Positions 1 through 9,502 are shown, counted from the stretch's first letter. The stretch: 64,000 nt of DNA from Gammaproteobacteria bacterium (GCA_016712635.1 JADJQS010000006.1:186001-250000), one strand, 5' to 3'. Notes: generated from the sequence alone by a model not told the origin. A program made the numbers and translations.

Positions 1-1
1 C

Positions 2-346
2 GCTACGCTGGCGCTGGCCGCGGTACCGGCCTACGCATCTACCGCCATCCAGCAGATGGCCGAGATCACCATGCGCCTCAATCATTTCCCATCAGACGCG
101 GAGAAAAAGACCCTGCGCGGGATTGCCGAGGACACGTCCGCCACCGCGGGAGAGCGCGCCCTGGCTTCCGCCCTGGTGAACATGGAGCACAAGGTCGGCG
201 GCGCAGACAGGCAGAAACTGCAGGACCTTCTGAAGATGGACGGCGCCACCGCGGAAGAGCGCACGCTGGCGGAAGTTCTCCTGGGCATCAACCATAAACC
301 GTCGGCCGCGGACGCGCAGAAACTGCGTCCGCTCGCCGCCCAGTAA
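2..346 (+). CDS. Exported repeat protein of unknown function, 5' end outside window
   Basis: The reading frame is open from the first complete codon of the window. It begins with the end of a signal peptide (hydrophobic ATLALAAVPAYA, likely cleavage after AYA), so the true start lies upstream. The mature part is about 100 residues of three imperfect helical repeats of roughly 34 residues. Each carries a variant of NH-x-P/V-x-x-A-D-x-x-K-L followed by A-T-A-x-E-R-x-L-A. No Cys, catalytic motif or known domain is recognised. It is probably a small periplasmic protein. The gene ends 13 bases before ogt and may share its transcript. An internal ATG at 56 would remove the signal peptide, so I do not use it. 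Confidence 0.7.
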   Translation, partial: ATLALAAVPAYASTAIQQMAEITMRLNHFPSDAEKKTLRGIAEDTSATAGERALASALVNMEHKVGGADRQKLQDLLKMDGATAEERTLAEVLLGINHKPSAADAQKLRPLAAQ

Positions 347-359
347 GGCACTGCTCACG

Positions 360-917
360 ATGGTGGTGGCCGGAGCAGGGAGCGGGGTCAGGGCATATGC
401 CGCCATCGTGGCCTTGCCGCTCGCGGGCCTGCGGCTCGGCGTCCGCGTCGGAAACGGGGCGGTGGTTGCGGTCGATTTCCTGTTGCCCGGCGCGGAAGGT
501 TACCGCGCCGGGCAGCATGCGGACGCCGGCCTGGCGCGCCGCTGCGCCGAGCAGCTGAAATGGTATCTTGCCGATCCGTCGTTCCGGTTTCGCCTGCCGC
601 TGGCGCCGGCGGGGAGCGCCTTCCAGCGCCGTGTGTGGTCGGAGCTGACGGCCATCCCGCCAGGCCGGGCGTGCAGTTACGGGGAGGTCGCGCGCCGGCT
701 CGGGACCTCGGCGCGCGCGGTGGGTGGCGCCTGCCGCGCGAATCCGCTGCCGATCGTGGTACCGTGCCATCGCGTGGTCGCGGCGGACGGACTGGGCGGA
801 TATTCCGGGACGACCGGGGGGCCGCTGCACCGGATCAAGTCCTGGCTGCTGGCCCATGAAGGATATCGGGATGGAGACCGCCACCGCGTCGGCCGCCGCG
901 CCGCCGCGACTGCCTGA
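360..917 (+). CDS. ogt: Methylated-DNA--protein-cysteine S-methyltransferase
   Basis: This is a suicide repair enzyme that moves the alkyl group from O6-alkylguanine (or O4-alkylthymine) in DNA to its own cysteine. The DNA-binding winged helix is seen as FQRRVWSELTAIPPGRACSY, then GEVARRLG and the arginine finger region ARAVGGACRANPLPI. The acceptor motif is PCHRVV (Cys about residue 139), followed by GLGGYSG. The length of 185 aa is normal for the Ogt/AGT family, with a poorly conserved N-terminal half. The last 16 codons overlap the start of xerD, which reads in another frame, so the two are translationally close. The basic, low-complexity C-terminus is probably just read-through into the overlap. 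Confidence 0.9.
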   Translation: MVVAGAGSGVRAYAAIVALPLAGLRLGVRVGNGAVVAVDFLLPGAEGYRAGQHADAGLARRCAEQLKWYLADPSFRFRLPLAPAGSAFQRRVWSELTAIPPGRACSYGEVARRLGTSARAVGGACRANPLPIVVPCHRVVAADGLGGYSGTTGGPLHRIKSWLLAHEGYRDGDRHRVGRRAAATA

Positions 918-1806
918 AGACGAGCTCGCCTGTCTGGAACGCTTCCTGGACGCGTTGTGGATGGAGCGCGGCCTGACGCGCGCGACCCTGAGCGCCTATC
1001 GCAATGATCTCGAAGGACTCGGGCGCTGGCTGGCCGGCGGCGGCCGTACGCTGGCGACAGCGGGGAGCGGTGACCTGCACGACTACCTCGCGACGCGGGT
1101 GCGCTCCGGCGCACGCCCGCGAACCACCGCGCGGCTGGTGTCCAGCATGCGCCGCTTCTATCAGTATCTGGTGCGTGAGGGGCTTGCCCGGAGCGACCCC
1201 AGCAGCCGCATCGATGCCCCCAGGCTGGGGCGGCCGTTGCCCAAATCGCTGACCGAGACCGAGGTCGAGGCACTGCTCGCCGCGCCCGACGCGTCCGCCG
1301 CGCTGGGCCTGCGCGACCGTGCGATGCTGGAGCTGTTGTACGCCGCGGGTCTGCGCGTCTCGGAGCTGGTGGGCCTGGCCCTGACCCGCGTCAATCCGCG
1401 CCAGGGCGTCGTGCGCGTCCTCGGCAAGGGCGGCAAGGAACGCCTGGTCCCGGTTGGCGAAGAGGCGCTGGCATGGCTGGAGACCTATCTGCGCGACAGC
1501 CGTCCCGTCCTGCTGGGCGGGCGTGCGTCAGAGGCGGTGTTTGTCACCGCGCGCGGTGACGCGATGACGCGCCAGGCCTTCTGGCACCTGATAAAGCGCT
1601 ACGCGCACCGGGCCGGGATCGTGAAGCCGCTGTCGCCGCACACCCTGCGTCACGCCTTCGCGACCCACCTGCTGGATCATGGCGCGGACCTGCGCGTGCT
1701 GCAGATGCTGCTCGGCCATAGCGACCTCTCGACTACACAAATCTATACGCACATCGCGCGCGAACGGTTGAAAAGCCTGCATGCCAGGCACCACCCGCGT
1801 GGCTGA
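871..1806 (+). CDS. xerD: Site-specific tyrosine recombinase XerD
   Basis: XerD acts with XerC to resolve chromosome dimers at dif sites near division. The protein is about 311 aa (E. coli 298). It has an N-terminal SAM-like core-binding domain (LDALWMERGLTRATLSAYRN) and a C-terminal catalytic domain. Catalytic residues visible are the Arg in AAGLRVSELVGL, the Lys in GKGGKERLVP, His-x-x-Arg in HTLRHAFATH, the second His in LLGHSDLSTT, and the nucleophile Tyr in IYTHI. I chose the ATG at 871 because AAGGA lies seven bases upstream; an in-frame ATG at 856 is the alternative. The xerD-dsbC order is conserved in gammaproteobacteria. Confidence 0.93.
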   Translation: METATASAAAPPRLPEDELACLERFLDALWMERGLTRATLSAYRNDLEGLGRWLAGGGRTLATAGSGDLHDYLATRVRSGARPRTTARLVSSMRRFYQYLVREGLARSDPSSRIDAPRLGRPLPKSLTETEVEALLAAPDASAALGLRDRAMLELLYAAGLRVSELVGLALTRVNPRQGVVRVLGKGGKERLVPVGEEALAWLETYLRDSRPVLLGGRASEAVFVTARGDAMTRQAFWHLIKRYAHRAGIVKPLSPHTLRHAFATHLLDHGADLRVLQMLLGHSDLSTTQIYTHIARERLKSLHARHHPRG

Positions 1807-1894
1807 CCGGCGTGCCGGGAGTGTTACCCGGGCACGAAAATCCGCACGCGACTCTGCTATCATGTGCATCACCTCAATCACGAGAACGATCGCC

Positions 1895-2626
1895 ATGCTG
1901 AAGAACGTCCTTGCCGCCGCCCTCCTGGCCACCGTCTGCCTCACACCGCTCGCCGGGGCGGAGGATGCCGTGCCCGAGGCGGTGCGCAAGATGCTGACCG
2001 CGATCATTCCGGATCAGACGCCGGACGCGGTGCGCGCGGCGCCGATCGGCGGTTTCTACGAGGTGACGTACGGCGCGGAAACGTTCTATCTCAGCGCGGA
2101 CGGACGCTATCTGCTGCAGGGCGACCTGCTCGACCTGAAGACCCAGGTCAACCTCACCGAGAAGCGGCGCTCCGAACACCGCCTGGCCCTGATGCGGACG
2201 GTGAAGAAGGAGGACGCCATCGTGTTCTCCCCGCAGGACAAGCCCAGGCACACGGTGTACGTCTTCACCGACATCGACTGCGGCTACTGCCGCCAGATGC
2301 ACAAGGAGATGAAGCGCTACAACGATCTCGGCATCGAGATCCGCTACCTGGCGTATCCCCGCACCGGCATCGATTCCCCGTCTTATGACAAGGCGGTCTC
2401 GGTGTGGTGCGCGGACGACCGCAAGGCGGCGCTGACCGAGGCGAAGGCCGGGCGCCAGCCCCCCGAGCGCCGCTGCGACAATCCCGTGGATGCGGAGTTC
2501 TCGCTGGGCGGCAAGCTCGGCGTGAATGGTACGCCCACGCTGGTGTTCAGCGACGGCAGCATGCTGCCCGGCTATCTCAACCCGGCCCAGCTCACCCAGT
2601 ACCTGAACACCCAGCTCGCCAACTGA
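1895..2626 (+). CDS. dsbC: Periplasmic disulfide isomerase DsbC
   Basis: DsbC is a homodimeric thiol:disulfide isomerase that reshuffles wrong disulfides in the periplasm and is kept reduced by DsbD. The 243-aa protein starts with a signal peptide (MLKNVLAAALLATVCLTPLAGA). An N-terminal dimerisation domain follows (PEAVRKML ... YLLQGDLLDL), then a thioredoxin fold with the CGYC active site in TDIDCGYCRQMHKEM and the cis-Pro loop GVNGTPTLVF. A further Cys pair (VWCADD ... RRCDNP) matches the structural disulfide of the family. The start is set by the signal peptide; upstream in-frame codons would add unrelated sequence. The gene is convergent with addA, 10 bases away. Confidence 0.93.
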   Translation: MLKNVLAAALLATVCLTPLAGAEDAVPEAVRKMLTAIIPDQTPDAVRAAPIGGFYEVTYGAETFYLSADGRYLLQGDLLDLKTQVNLTEKRRSEHRLALMRTVKKEDAIVFSPQDKPRHTVYVFTDIDCGYCRQMHKEMKRYNDLGIEIRYLAYPRTGIDSPSYDKAVSVWCADDRKAALTEAKAGRQPPERRCDNPVDAEFSLGGKLGVNGTPTLVFSDGSMLPGYLNPAQLTQYLNTQLAN

Positions 2627-2636
2627 GCCGGGCCGC

Positions 2637-5600
2637 TCAGGCGCCGAAGTACGCCTCGCCGCATTCGTAGACCCGCGGCCCCGCGGTGAACACCAGCAGC
2701 ACCCGCAGCGGCAGCTGCGGCCACAGCTTTCGCACCGCCGCCCGGTAGAGGCGCAATTGCTCGCGATGGCGCAGGGCCGCATGTTCCAGCCGATCCGGCG
2801 GGATATCGCGCTGGGTCTTGTAGTCCAGCAGGGTGAGGCCGGAGGGATGCATCACGAGGCGGTCGATCACGCCGAATGCGGGGCGCCCCTCCTGTGCATC
2901 GATAACGACCGGCATCTCAGTGTAGGCGCGCTGATAGCGCGCCGGATCGAAGCAGTCCCGCAGCTCCGCCGCAGCGACCACCGCGCGCGCCTCGCGCCAC
3001 CATTCCGCCAGTTCCGGGTCGTGCGGATCCAGCCCGAATTCATAGGCCACAGACTCGGCCGCGGGCGCCGCGCCCGGCGAGGCCAGCAGGTCGAGCATGC
3101 GATGGATGATGCTGCCGCGCCGGCGTTCGCCGTCGCCGGCGGCATGTCCCGCGTCGCCGGTGGACGCCGTGCCCCCGCCTTGTGGTGATGCCAGCGGACG
3201 CGACAGCCTCGGGTCGGGCGCCGCCTGGGCGGGGGCAATCGTTTTCGCCGCGCCGGACGGCGCACGCACGGGGAGGTCCGGGTCGGCGAGGCTCCAGCCC
3301 TCCGTGGCGATCTGAAGCGGGTCGTCGCCGAGGCGCGCGGCGATCTGCCCATACCAGCCGAGCGCCTCACCGCGCCTGGGCGCGCAGCCGGATATATATA
3401 TGTACTGGCGTGCGCGCGTCAGCGCCACGTACAGCAGGTTCGTCTCTTCCCGCGTATCCTGTTCCGCCTGCTGCGCCAGCAGTGCGCCGCTCCAGTCGTC
3501 AATGTCCTTCTTGTTCCCGCCCAGCAGGAAATGCCGCGGTTGCGCCGCCTCCGCCGGCCAGGCCACGATGGCCTGGAATCCGCGCTGCGCGGAAGGCCCG
3601 CGCGCCGCGTCCGCCAGAATGACCACCGGGGACTCCAGACCCTTGGCGGCGTGGACGGTCATCAGGCGCACCCCGGCGAGCCCCTCCTGCGCCGGCGGTT
3701 CCTCCAGTGACTCCTGTGCGTGCCGGTGCAGCTCGCGCAGGCTGGCGATGAAGCGCGGGATGCTCGGATAGCGCCCGCTCTCGATTTCCAGTGCGAGCTC
3801 GAGGAAGCGCATCAGGTTGGATTGCGCGCGCGGGCGCAGGTGGCGGGGGAACGCCGCGAGATAACAGCCCGGCACGCCGGCGTCGCAATAGATATGATCG
3901 AGCAGGTCGTGCACCGGCATGCGGTCGGCGTACGACTTCCACGCCTGCAGCCTGACCCAGGCGCGCCGCAGCGGCGCCTCCGGTGCCAGTGCCGGCGCGA
4001 GTTCCGCCAGCAGGTGGAACCAGGGACGCGCCATCCCGGTCTGGCCGCCGCGCGCGCGCTGCGCCAGCGCGATGAGGTCGGCGTCGCTGCAGCCGAACAG
4101 CGGTGAGCGCAGCACGGTGGCGAGTGCCAGGTTGCTGTACGGCGTCGTCAGCACCTCGAGCAGGGCGACCATGTCGCGGATCTCCAGGCTGTCGAGCAGG
4201 CTGGCGCGGCCGCCGCCGAGGAAGGGGATGCCGGCGTCGCGCAGCGCCAGCTCGTAGTCGTGCATGTGGGTGCGGTTGCGCATCAGGATCAGGATATCGC
4301 CGTAGTCGACGCCGCGGTGTCCGCCATCCCGGTCGGCGACGGTGCCGGTGGCGAGCAGCGCGGCGATCTGCGCCGCGATCTGGCGTCCCTCGCGGTAATG
4401 GCGCCGGTCCAGCTCCTCCGCGCGCGGTTGCCGCAGCGGGTTGCGCAGTATCCGCGCCGCCTCGGCCGGGAGTTCGCTGACGGCGGGCTGGATCAGGGGC
4501 AGCAGTTCGATCCGGCCCCGGAGTTCGCTGCGGCGGCTCACATGAGGTTCAAATCCGGTGAGGGCTTCGTGCAGAGCGCCGGAACCGAACACCAGGTTGA
4601 TGAATTCGAGGATGCGGGGGGCAGACCGCCATGAGGCGTTGAGCGGGTAGCTCTTGCCGTCAAGCCGGGTCTGCAGCCAGGCGTGTGCGGTGGCGAACAG
4701 GGTCGGATCGGCGCGACGGAAGCGGTAGATGGATTGCTTGACGTCACCGACCAGGAATACGCTGCGGCGGCGCTCGGTCCCGGCCGCCAGCTCTTCCAGC
4801 ATTGGCAGCAGCAGGCGCCACTGGGTCGGATTGGTGTCCTGGAATTCATCGACCAGCAGATGATCGATGCGCTGGTCGAGCTTGTACTGCACCCAGTGGG
4901 CGTTGTCGCTGTGGTTGAGCAGCGTGTAGGTGTTCCACTCCAGGTCGTTGAAGTCGAGCAGGCGCCGCTCCCGCTTGATCTGCTGGTAGATCGCGAGCAG
5001 GCGCGCGCCCGCCCGGTACCAGGCCTGCGAGAGCGCGTGCGTGGCGAGGCGCCTGCGGCGCTGCTGCAGCTGCCGCAGGGACTCCGACAGGGCGAGGTGG
5101 AGTTCCAGCAGGCGCGCCTGCCCCGCGGCGCCCAGCGATTTTTCCTGCGCCGCACCCGCCTTGCGCTGGCGCGGCTCGCTGTCCCCGGTGAGAAATGCCT
5201 CGCCCGCCGCTGCGATGCGTTCATCGAGCGTGAGGGTCTGGTTGAGCGCCGTATCCAGCCGGTCCGCGTGGCGCGCATTGGTGGCGGTGGCGTGCCGCCG
5301 CAGCAGGACGCGGAACTCGTCCAGCGCCTGTGCGATCGCGGGTGTGAAGAAATCCGCCTCCGGCGCGGCTCGCGGCTCGATCCCCAGCTCGTCCGCCAGG
5401 CGCGCCGCGGCGCCGGCCGGTGCGTCGTCCAGGTCCTGCGTCCAGGCCCACCAGTCGCCGCGGTGGACGAGGAATTCGCGCAGCGCGCCCGCCACCGCGG
5501 CCGGGCTGCGGCCACGGCGGGACAGCTCGTCCAGCGCCAGCGCAAGGGCGCCATCCTGCGTCGCCGTCGCTTCGGCATACAGCGCATCGAGCGCCTCCTG

Positions 5601-6050
5601 TTCGAGCAGCCCGCCGTCTTCGGTCACCTCGAAACCCGGCGGGACGTCGGCATCGAGCGGGAAGCGGCGCAGGATCTCCTGGCAGAAGGCGTGGAAGGTG
5701 GTGGTGCGGACCGGGTGCGGCGCGCGCAGCAGGCGTTCGAACAGGCCGCGCGCCGCGCGCCGGCCGCCGGCATCCGTCGGCGCGCCGATGGCGTGCAGCT
5801 GCTGCTCCAGCGCCGTCTCCTCGAGCGCGGCCAGCTCGGCCAGCCGGGCGGTCAGGCGCGCCTGCATCTCGCCGGCCGCCTTGCGCGTGAAGGTGACAGC
5901 GAGGATCGCGCCGGGCTCGGCGCCGTCGAGCAGCAGCCTGATCAGGCGCGCGATCAGCAGCCAGGTCTTGCCGGTGCCGGCCGAGGCCATCACCGTGACG
6001 TTGTCGCGCGGCGCCGAGGCGGCGACGACCGGATCGGTGGCGGTGTTCAT
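2637..6050 (-). CDS. addA: AddA-type helicase-nuclease (UvrD/RecB family), double-strand break repair
   Basis: This is the ATP-driven 3'-5' helicase and nuclease subunit of AddAB, which resects DNA double-strand ends for RecA loading. The 1137-aa protein shows SF1 helicase motifs in order: Walker A ASAGTGKTWLL near residue 25, motif Ia TFTRKAAGEM, Walker B LLVDEFQDTNPTQW near residue 400, motif III VFLVGDVKQSIYRFRRADP, motif V LMTVHAAKGLESP and motif VI NLLYVALTRAR. The C-terminus carries a PD-(D/E)XK nuclease: GVIDRLV and LLDYKTQ near residues 1060-1080. It overlaps the addB stop by four bases (ATGA), so the pair is translationally coupled. The neighbour is AddB-like, not RecC, which supports AddA over RecB. 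Confidence 0.88.
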   Translation of the reverse strand: MNTATDPVVAASAPRDNVTVMASAGTGKTWLLIARLIRLLLDGAEPGAILAVTFTRKAAGEMQARLTARLAELAALEETALEQQLHAIGAPTDAGGRRAARGLFERLLRAPHPVRTTTFHAFCQEILRRFPLDADVPPGFEVTEDGGLLEQEALDALYAEATATQDGALALALDELSRRGRSPAAVAGALREFLVHRGDWWAWTQDLDDAPAGAAARLADELGIEPRAAPEADFFTPAIAQALDEFRVLLRRHATATNARHADRLDTALNQTLTLDERIAAAGEAFLTGDSEPRQRKAGAAQEKSLGAAGQARLLELHLALSESLRQLQQRRRRLATHALSQAWYRAGARLLAIYQQIKRERRLLDFNDLEWNTYTLLNHSDNAHWVQYKLDQRIDHLLVDEFQDTNPTQWRLLLPMLEELAAGTERRRSVFLVGDVKQSIYRFRRADPTLFATAHAWLQTRLDGKSYPLNASWRSAPRILEFINLVFGSGALHEALTGFEPHVSRRSELRGRIELLPLIQPAVSELPAEAARILRNPLRQPRAEELDRRHYREGRQIAAQIAALLATGTVADRDGGHRGVDYGDILILMRNRTHMHDYELALRDAGIPFLGGGRASLLDSLEIRDMVALLEVLTTPYSNLALATVLRSPLFGCSDADLIALAQRARGGQTGMARPWFHLLAELAPALAPEAPLRRAWVRLQAWKSYADRMPVHDLLDHIYCDAGVPGCYLAAFPRHLRPRAQSNLMRFLELALEIESGRYPSIPRFIASLRELHRHAQESLEEPPAQEGLAGVRLMTVHAAKGLESPVVILADAARGPSAQRGFQAIVAWPAEAAQPRHFLLGGNKKDIDDWSGALLAQQAEQDTREETNLLYVALTRARQYIYISGCAPRRGEALGWYGQIAARLGDDPLQIATEGWSLADPDLPVRAPSGAAKTIAPAQAAPDPRLSRPLASPQGGGTASTGDAGHAAGDGERRRGSIIHRMLDLLASPGAAPAAESVAYEFGLDPHDPELAEWWREARAVVAAAELRDCFDPARYQRAYTEMPVVIDAQEGRPAFGVIDRLVMHPSGLTLLDYKTQRDIPPDRLEHAALRHREQLRLYRAAVRKLWPQLPLRVLLVFTAGPRVYECGEAYFGA

Positions 6051-9007
6051 GGCGCTATCGCCCCGGGTTCAGGTTCCGCATCTGCCCACGACTGCTTGCG
6101 GCACAGCGGCAGGGCGAAACAGTATGCGCAGGTCGCCTCGTCGCCCCAGGCCGGCAGTTCGGCGCCCGCGCGCATCTGCTCCACCAGTTCGACCAGACGC
6201 GCCGCGTTGGCGCGCGCGAGGTCCGCGAGCGCCGCGCCCTCCAGCACCGCCCCGGCGCGCACCTTGTCGTGTCCGAGTCCGAGATACTGCACCTGCTGCG
6301 GCGGCTCCGGCAGCAGCAGCGCATAGAAGGGAAGCTGCACGGCTTCGCCGCTCATCACCTCATCCGCGGTGGGCACGGCGCCGGTCTTGTAATCGGTGAC
6401 GGTGGCGCCGTCATCGCCGCGGTCGATCCGGTCGAGGCGGCCGCGCAGGGTCACGCCGGGATGGAAATCCTCGCGCACCGCCCGCACCTCGACCGCGTGC
6501 ACGCGCCGCTCGCGCGCGAACTCGAGCTGCCAGTCGACGTAGTCCGGCACGATCTCGAGCCAGCGCTGCAGCCAGGCGCGGTGGACGACATTGTCCTCCA
6601 GGTCGTCGGCGAACACGCGGCGCGAGAGTTCCTCCAGACAGGCGATGGCGCGCGCGCGGTCGTGCGGACCGGGGGTGGCGTCGAACGGCTGGACGCGGCC
6701 GTCGCGGCTGCCGCCGTGGAACCACTCGAGCACGCGGTGCACGCGCTCGCCGTAGTCGGCCTTCTCCAGCGCCTCGCGCACGTCTTCCGGCGCGCTCAGC
6801 CCGAGGCAATCCGCGGCGTAGAACTGGTACGGACAGTCGATCAGACGCTGATAGCGGGTGGCGGAATACTCGCGCGGCAGCAGGTCCGCGGGCAGTTGCA
6901 CGCGCGGCGCCGGCGCGGGTCGGGCCGGCGCCGGGCTCGTCGGGGCGATCTGGGCGCGCGGATCCCTGACCAGCGCTGCGAGGCCGAGATCACCGAAATC
7001 CTGTCCGTAGGCGAGGCGGTGGAAGGTGTCGAGTAGCGTCAGCCACGGGCTCGGCAGCGGGGCGGCATCCGCCTCGCGGTGCAGCGTGAAGAGCGTCTCC
7101 GGCGCGCATTCCAGCGCGCAGCGGAAGTGATAAAAGCGCTGGTTCTGCCGCTCCTGCGCCGAGGGGATGCCCAGTTCGCGCCGCACACCGGTATTGAAGT
7201 AGGGGCTCGGATTGTCGCCGCCCGGCAGTTGGCGCGCGTCCGCGCCGGCAATGACAAGGCCGTCGAACCGGTTCAATCCGCACTGTGCCAGGGTCAGCAG
7301 GTGTACGGGACCATCCGCGCGCGGCGGGATGAAGTTCGCGCGCTCGAGCGCGCGCCCGAGCCAGGTGCGGAACTCGAGCCAGTCCAGCGTCGGCGCGCGC
7401 TCGCGCAGCGCGGCGCGCATCTCCCGCAGTTTTTCCAGCACGGCGTCCCCCGCCGGGTCCGCGGCGAGATTGTCGCGCAGGGAGAGGTGCTGCAGGGCGT
7501 GATCGAGGGCGTCGAGCAGGCGGTCCGCGCCGTGGCGTCCGCGCGCCAGGGCGCGCAGCGGCCGGGTCGCCTCTTCGACCAGGTCGAGCAGCGCATGCAG
7601 CGCGCGGCGTTCGTCGTCCGACCAGCCGAGCTCCTCGCGCAGGCGCGCGTAGCGGTAATCGATGTGATCACGGTAGCGGCGCAAGCCGCGGGCGATGTTC
7701 TCGTGCAGCACGATGTCCTGCTCGAGGTGATAGACGGACCTGAGCCGGGCCTCGCGCTCGTCGGGCCGGAACAGGAAGGGCGATTTGAGCAGGTCGAGCA
7801 GGGGCTGGTAATGGTAATCCTCCTCCACCGTTTCCAGCAGGCGCTCCAGCGCCGCCGCCGCACTGGTTGTCGACAGCGCCCAGCCCACGCGGTCGACCAG
7901 GACGACGCCGGCGCGTTCAAGCAGGGCGCGCACGCGCCGCGCGAGGCGGCGATCCTCGATGACGACGCCGACCTCGCGCCGGCCCGCCAGCAGCCAGCGC
8001 CTGACCTGGAGATCGATCGCCCGCGCCTCGTCCTCTGCGCTGTCGGCGACGAACTGATGAAAGCGGTCCCGTACCGGACTCACCGCATGTGCGCGCCGGA
8101 AGCGCGCGGCGCGTTCCGCGAGCTGCTCATCCGCGGGCTGCGCGGCGAATACGGCGTCGATGAAATCCGGCGGCACGGACGGTGCCTCCGGTGGCGGAAC
8201 ATCGAAACCCGCGAGCACGCCGCGCGTGACCGCGTCCGGATGGAAGTCGTCGGCGCCGGCGCGCGACGCGGCGTTACCCTGCACGAACAGGGTGGCCCGG
8301 CCCTGCGCGAGCAGCGGGCGCAGCCAGGCACGCTCCGCCGGGGTGAAGTGCGAGAATCCGGCGAGATAGAGATGGCCCTCCGGCGGCGCGGCGTACCCGG
8401 CCAGCTTGCTGATGTAGGACGCATGCGGGTCGCTGCTGCCTTCCTCGGCGTGCTGGAGATGCCAGGCGCGCCACAGCGTATCGATCAGGGCCGCCTCGCG
8501 CGACAAGGCGGAGACCGCCTGTCCCGCGCCGAGTCCGTAGCCGCGCCGGAGCAGTCCCTCGAGTTCCCCGCCCGCGGGCAGGTGGATCTGGTGGCGGGTC
8601 AGTTCATCGAACAGCACGAGCAGGCTTTCGCCCATCGCCCAGGCGCTGCCCGCGCCGAGCAGCCGCCGGTGTTCGCGCAGCACCTCGACGAGGATCAGCT
8701 CGCGGCGCAGTTCGTTGCGCAGCACCAGGGCGCTGTCCGCCACGGTGCGGTCGATCCACTGCGGCAGGGTGTCGATATGCGGACCGAGCAGCGCCGGCCG
8801 CCGCGCGCGCGCGAGCAGCAGCCGGCGCAGGCGGTCGGCGGTCTGCGGTCCGGGCAGCAGCACGACCGCCCGGCTGAGGTCGGGGAGGTCGGCCCCGTGT
8901 CGCGCGACGAGACGATCCGCCAGCTCGGCGAAGAGGTCCCCCGCGTAGGGGACCACGATGATCGAAGGATGGTTCGGGGCGGGCGGGGCAGGCGGTGCGG
9001 CGTTCAA
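6047..9007 (-). CDS. addB: AddB-type nuclease subunit (PD-(D/E)XK, Fe-S)
   Basis: This is the second subunit of the AddAB helicase-nuclease, 986 aa. The N-terminal half resembles an SF1 helicase fold without a Walker A motif, as in AddB, where it scans for Chi-like sites. The C-terminal third is a PD-(D/E)XK nuclease: YSATRYQRLIDCPYQFYAAD, GRLDRIDRGDDGATVTDYKTG near residue 870, and a closing CAYCFALPLCRK. The Cys in DCPYQFY plus the three C-terminal Cys are spaced like the four ligands of the [4Fe-4S] staple of AddB. It is the first gene of the pair on the minus strand, 28 bases after fdxA. AddAB is less common than RecBCD in this class. Confidence 0.85.
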   Translation of the reverse strand: MNAAPPAPPAPNHPSIIVVPYAGDLFAELADRLVARHGADLPDLSRAVVLLPGPQTADRLRRLLLARARRPALLGPHIDTLPQWIDRTVADSALVLRNELRRELILVEVLREHRRLLGAGSAWAMGESLLVLFDELTRHQIHLPAGGELEGLLRRGYGLGAGQAVSALSREAALIDTLWRAWHLQHAEEGSSDPHASYISKLAGYAAPPEGHLYLAGFSHFTPAERAWLRPLLAQGRATLFVQGNAASRAGADDFHPDAVTRGVLAGFDVPPPEAPSVPPDFIDAVFAAQPADEQLAERAARFRRAHAVSPVRDRFHQFVADSAEDEARAIDLQVRRWLLAGRREVGVVIEDRRLARRVRALLERAGVVLVDRVGWALSTTSAAAALERLLETVEEDYHYQPLLDLLKSPFLFRPDEREARLRSVYHLEQDIVLHENIARGLRRYRDHIDYRYARLREELGWSDDERRALHALLDLVEEATRPLRALARGRHGADRLLDALDHALQHLSLRDNLAADPAGDAVLEKLREMRAALRERAPTLDWLEFRTWLGRALERANFIPPRADGPVHLLTLAQCGLNRFDGLVIAGADARQLPGGDNPSPYFNTGVRRELGIPSAQERQNQRFYHFRCALECAPETLFTLHREADAAPLPSPWLTLLDTFHRLAYGQDFGDLGLAALVRDPRAQIAPTSPAPARPAPAPRVQLPADLLPREYSATRYQRLIDCPYQFYAADCLGLSAPEDVREALEKADYGERVHRVLEWFHGGSRDGRVQPFDATPGPHDRARAIACLEELSRRVFADDLEDNVVHRAWLQRWLEIVPDYVDWQLEFARERRVHAVEVRAVREDFHPGVTLRGRLDRIDRGDDGATVTDYKTGAVPTADEVMSGEAVQLPFYALLLPEPPQQVQYLGLGHDKVRAGAVLEGAALADLARANAARLVELVEQMRAGAELPAWGDEATCAYCFALPLCRKQSWADAEPEPGAIAP

Positions 9008-9035
9008 GGCATCGGGGCGCGCGGCTTGCCCGCGA

Positions 9036-9359
9036 TCAGCGCTCGAGGTACTGGGTCTTGTCGGTGACCTTCGCCCATTCGTCGGCGTCGGGCAGCGCGT
9101 CCTTCTTCTCGCTGATCACCGGCCAGAGCTTGGCGAGTTCGGCGTTGAGCTGGATGTATTGCTGCTGGTGCGCGGGCACGTCGTCGTCGGAGTGGATGGC
9201 CTCGATCGGGCATTCGGGTTCGCACAGGGTGCAGTCGATGCACTCGTCGGGGTCGATCACCAGGAAGTTGGGGCCTTCATGGAAACAGTCGACCGGACAC
9301 ACCTCGACGCAGTCGGTGTATTTGCACTTGATGCATTCCTCGGTTACCACAAAAGTCAT
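9036..9359 (-). CDS. fdxA: 7Fe ferredoxin FdxA
   Basis: This is a small electron carrier with one [3Fe-4S] and one [4Fe-4S] cluster, 107 aa. It closely resembles Azotobacter ferredoxin I. The N-terminal cluster motif is CIKCKYTDCVEVCP and the second is CIDCTLCEPECP. The C-terminal tail (QQYIQLNAELAKLWPVISEK) is typical of the FdI family. The start follows a GGAG-type ribosome site (reverse of CTCC at 9370-9373). It sits between mutS and addB on the same strand. The neighbourhood fdxA-mutS is also known in Pseudomonas and need not mean a shared function. It is not the [2Fe-2S] isc ferredoxin. Confidence 0.93.
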   Translation of the reverse strand: MTFVVTEECIKCKYTDCVEVCPVDCFHEGPNFLVIDPDECIDCTLCEPECPIEAIHSDDDVPAHQQQYIQLNAELAKLWPVISEKKDALPDADEWAKVTDKTQYLER

Positions 9360-9502
9360 CCGTCGTTCTCCTCAGTTTCCAAGCGGTGTCGCCGTCGTTC
9401 TAATTATGGGCATTATGGTAATCGCTATGCCGGTGCCGCGCCAGTGGGAGGGCTGGCGAAACCCGGCGCGAAACCCGCACAACACGCTTGGTTTTACGGC
9501 CC

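Noticed and set aside
4683..6326. Long plus-strand frames opposite addA and addB
   Set aside because: They mirror the third-position GC pattern of the addAB genes and contain no domain motif.
7079..9067. A 662-codon plus-strand frame
   Set aside because: It is antisense to addB and fdxA, which have convincing motifs.
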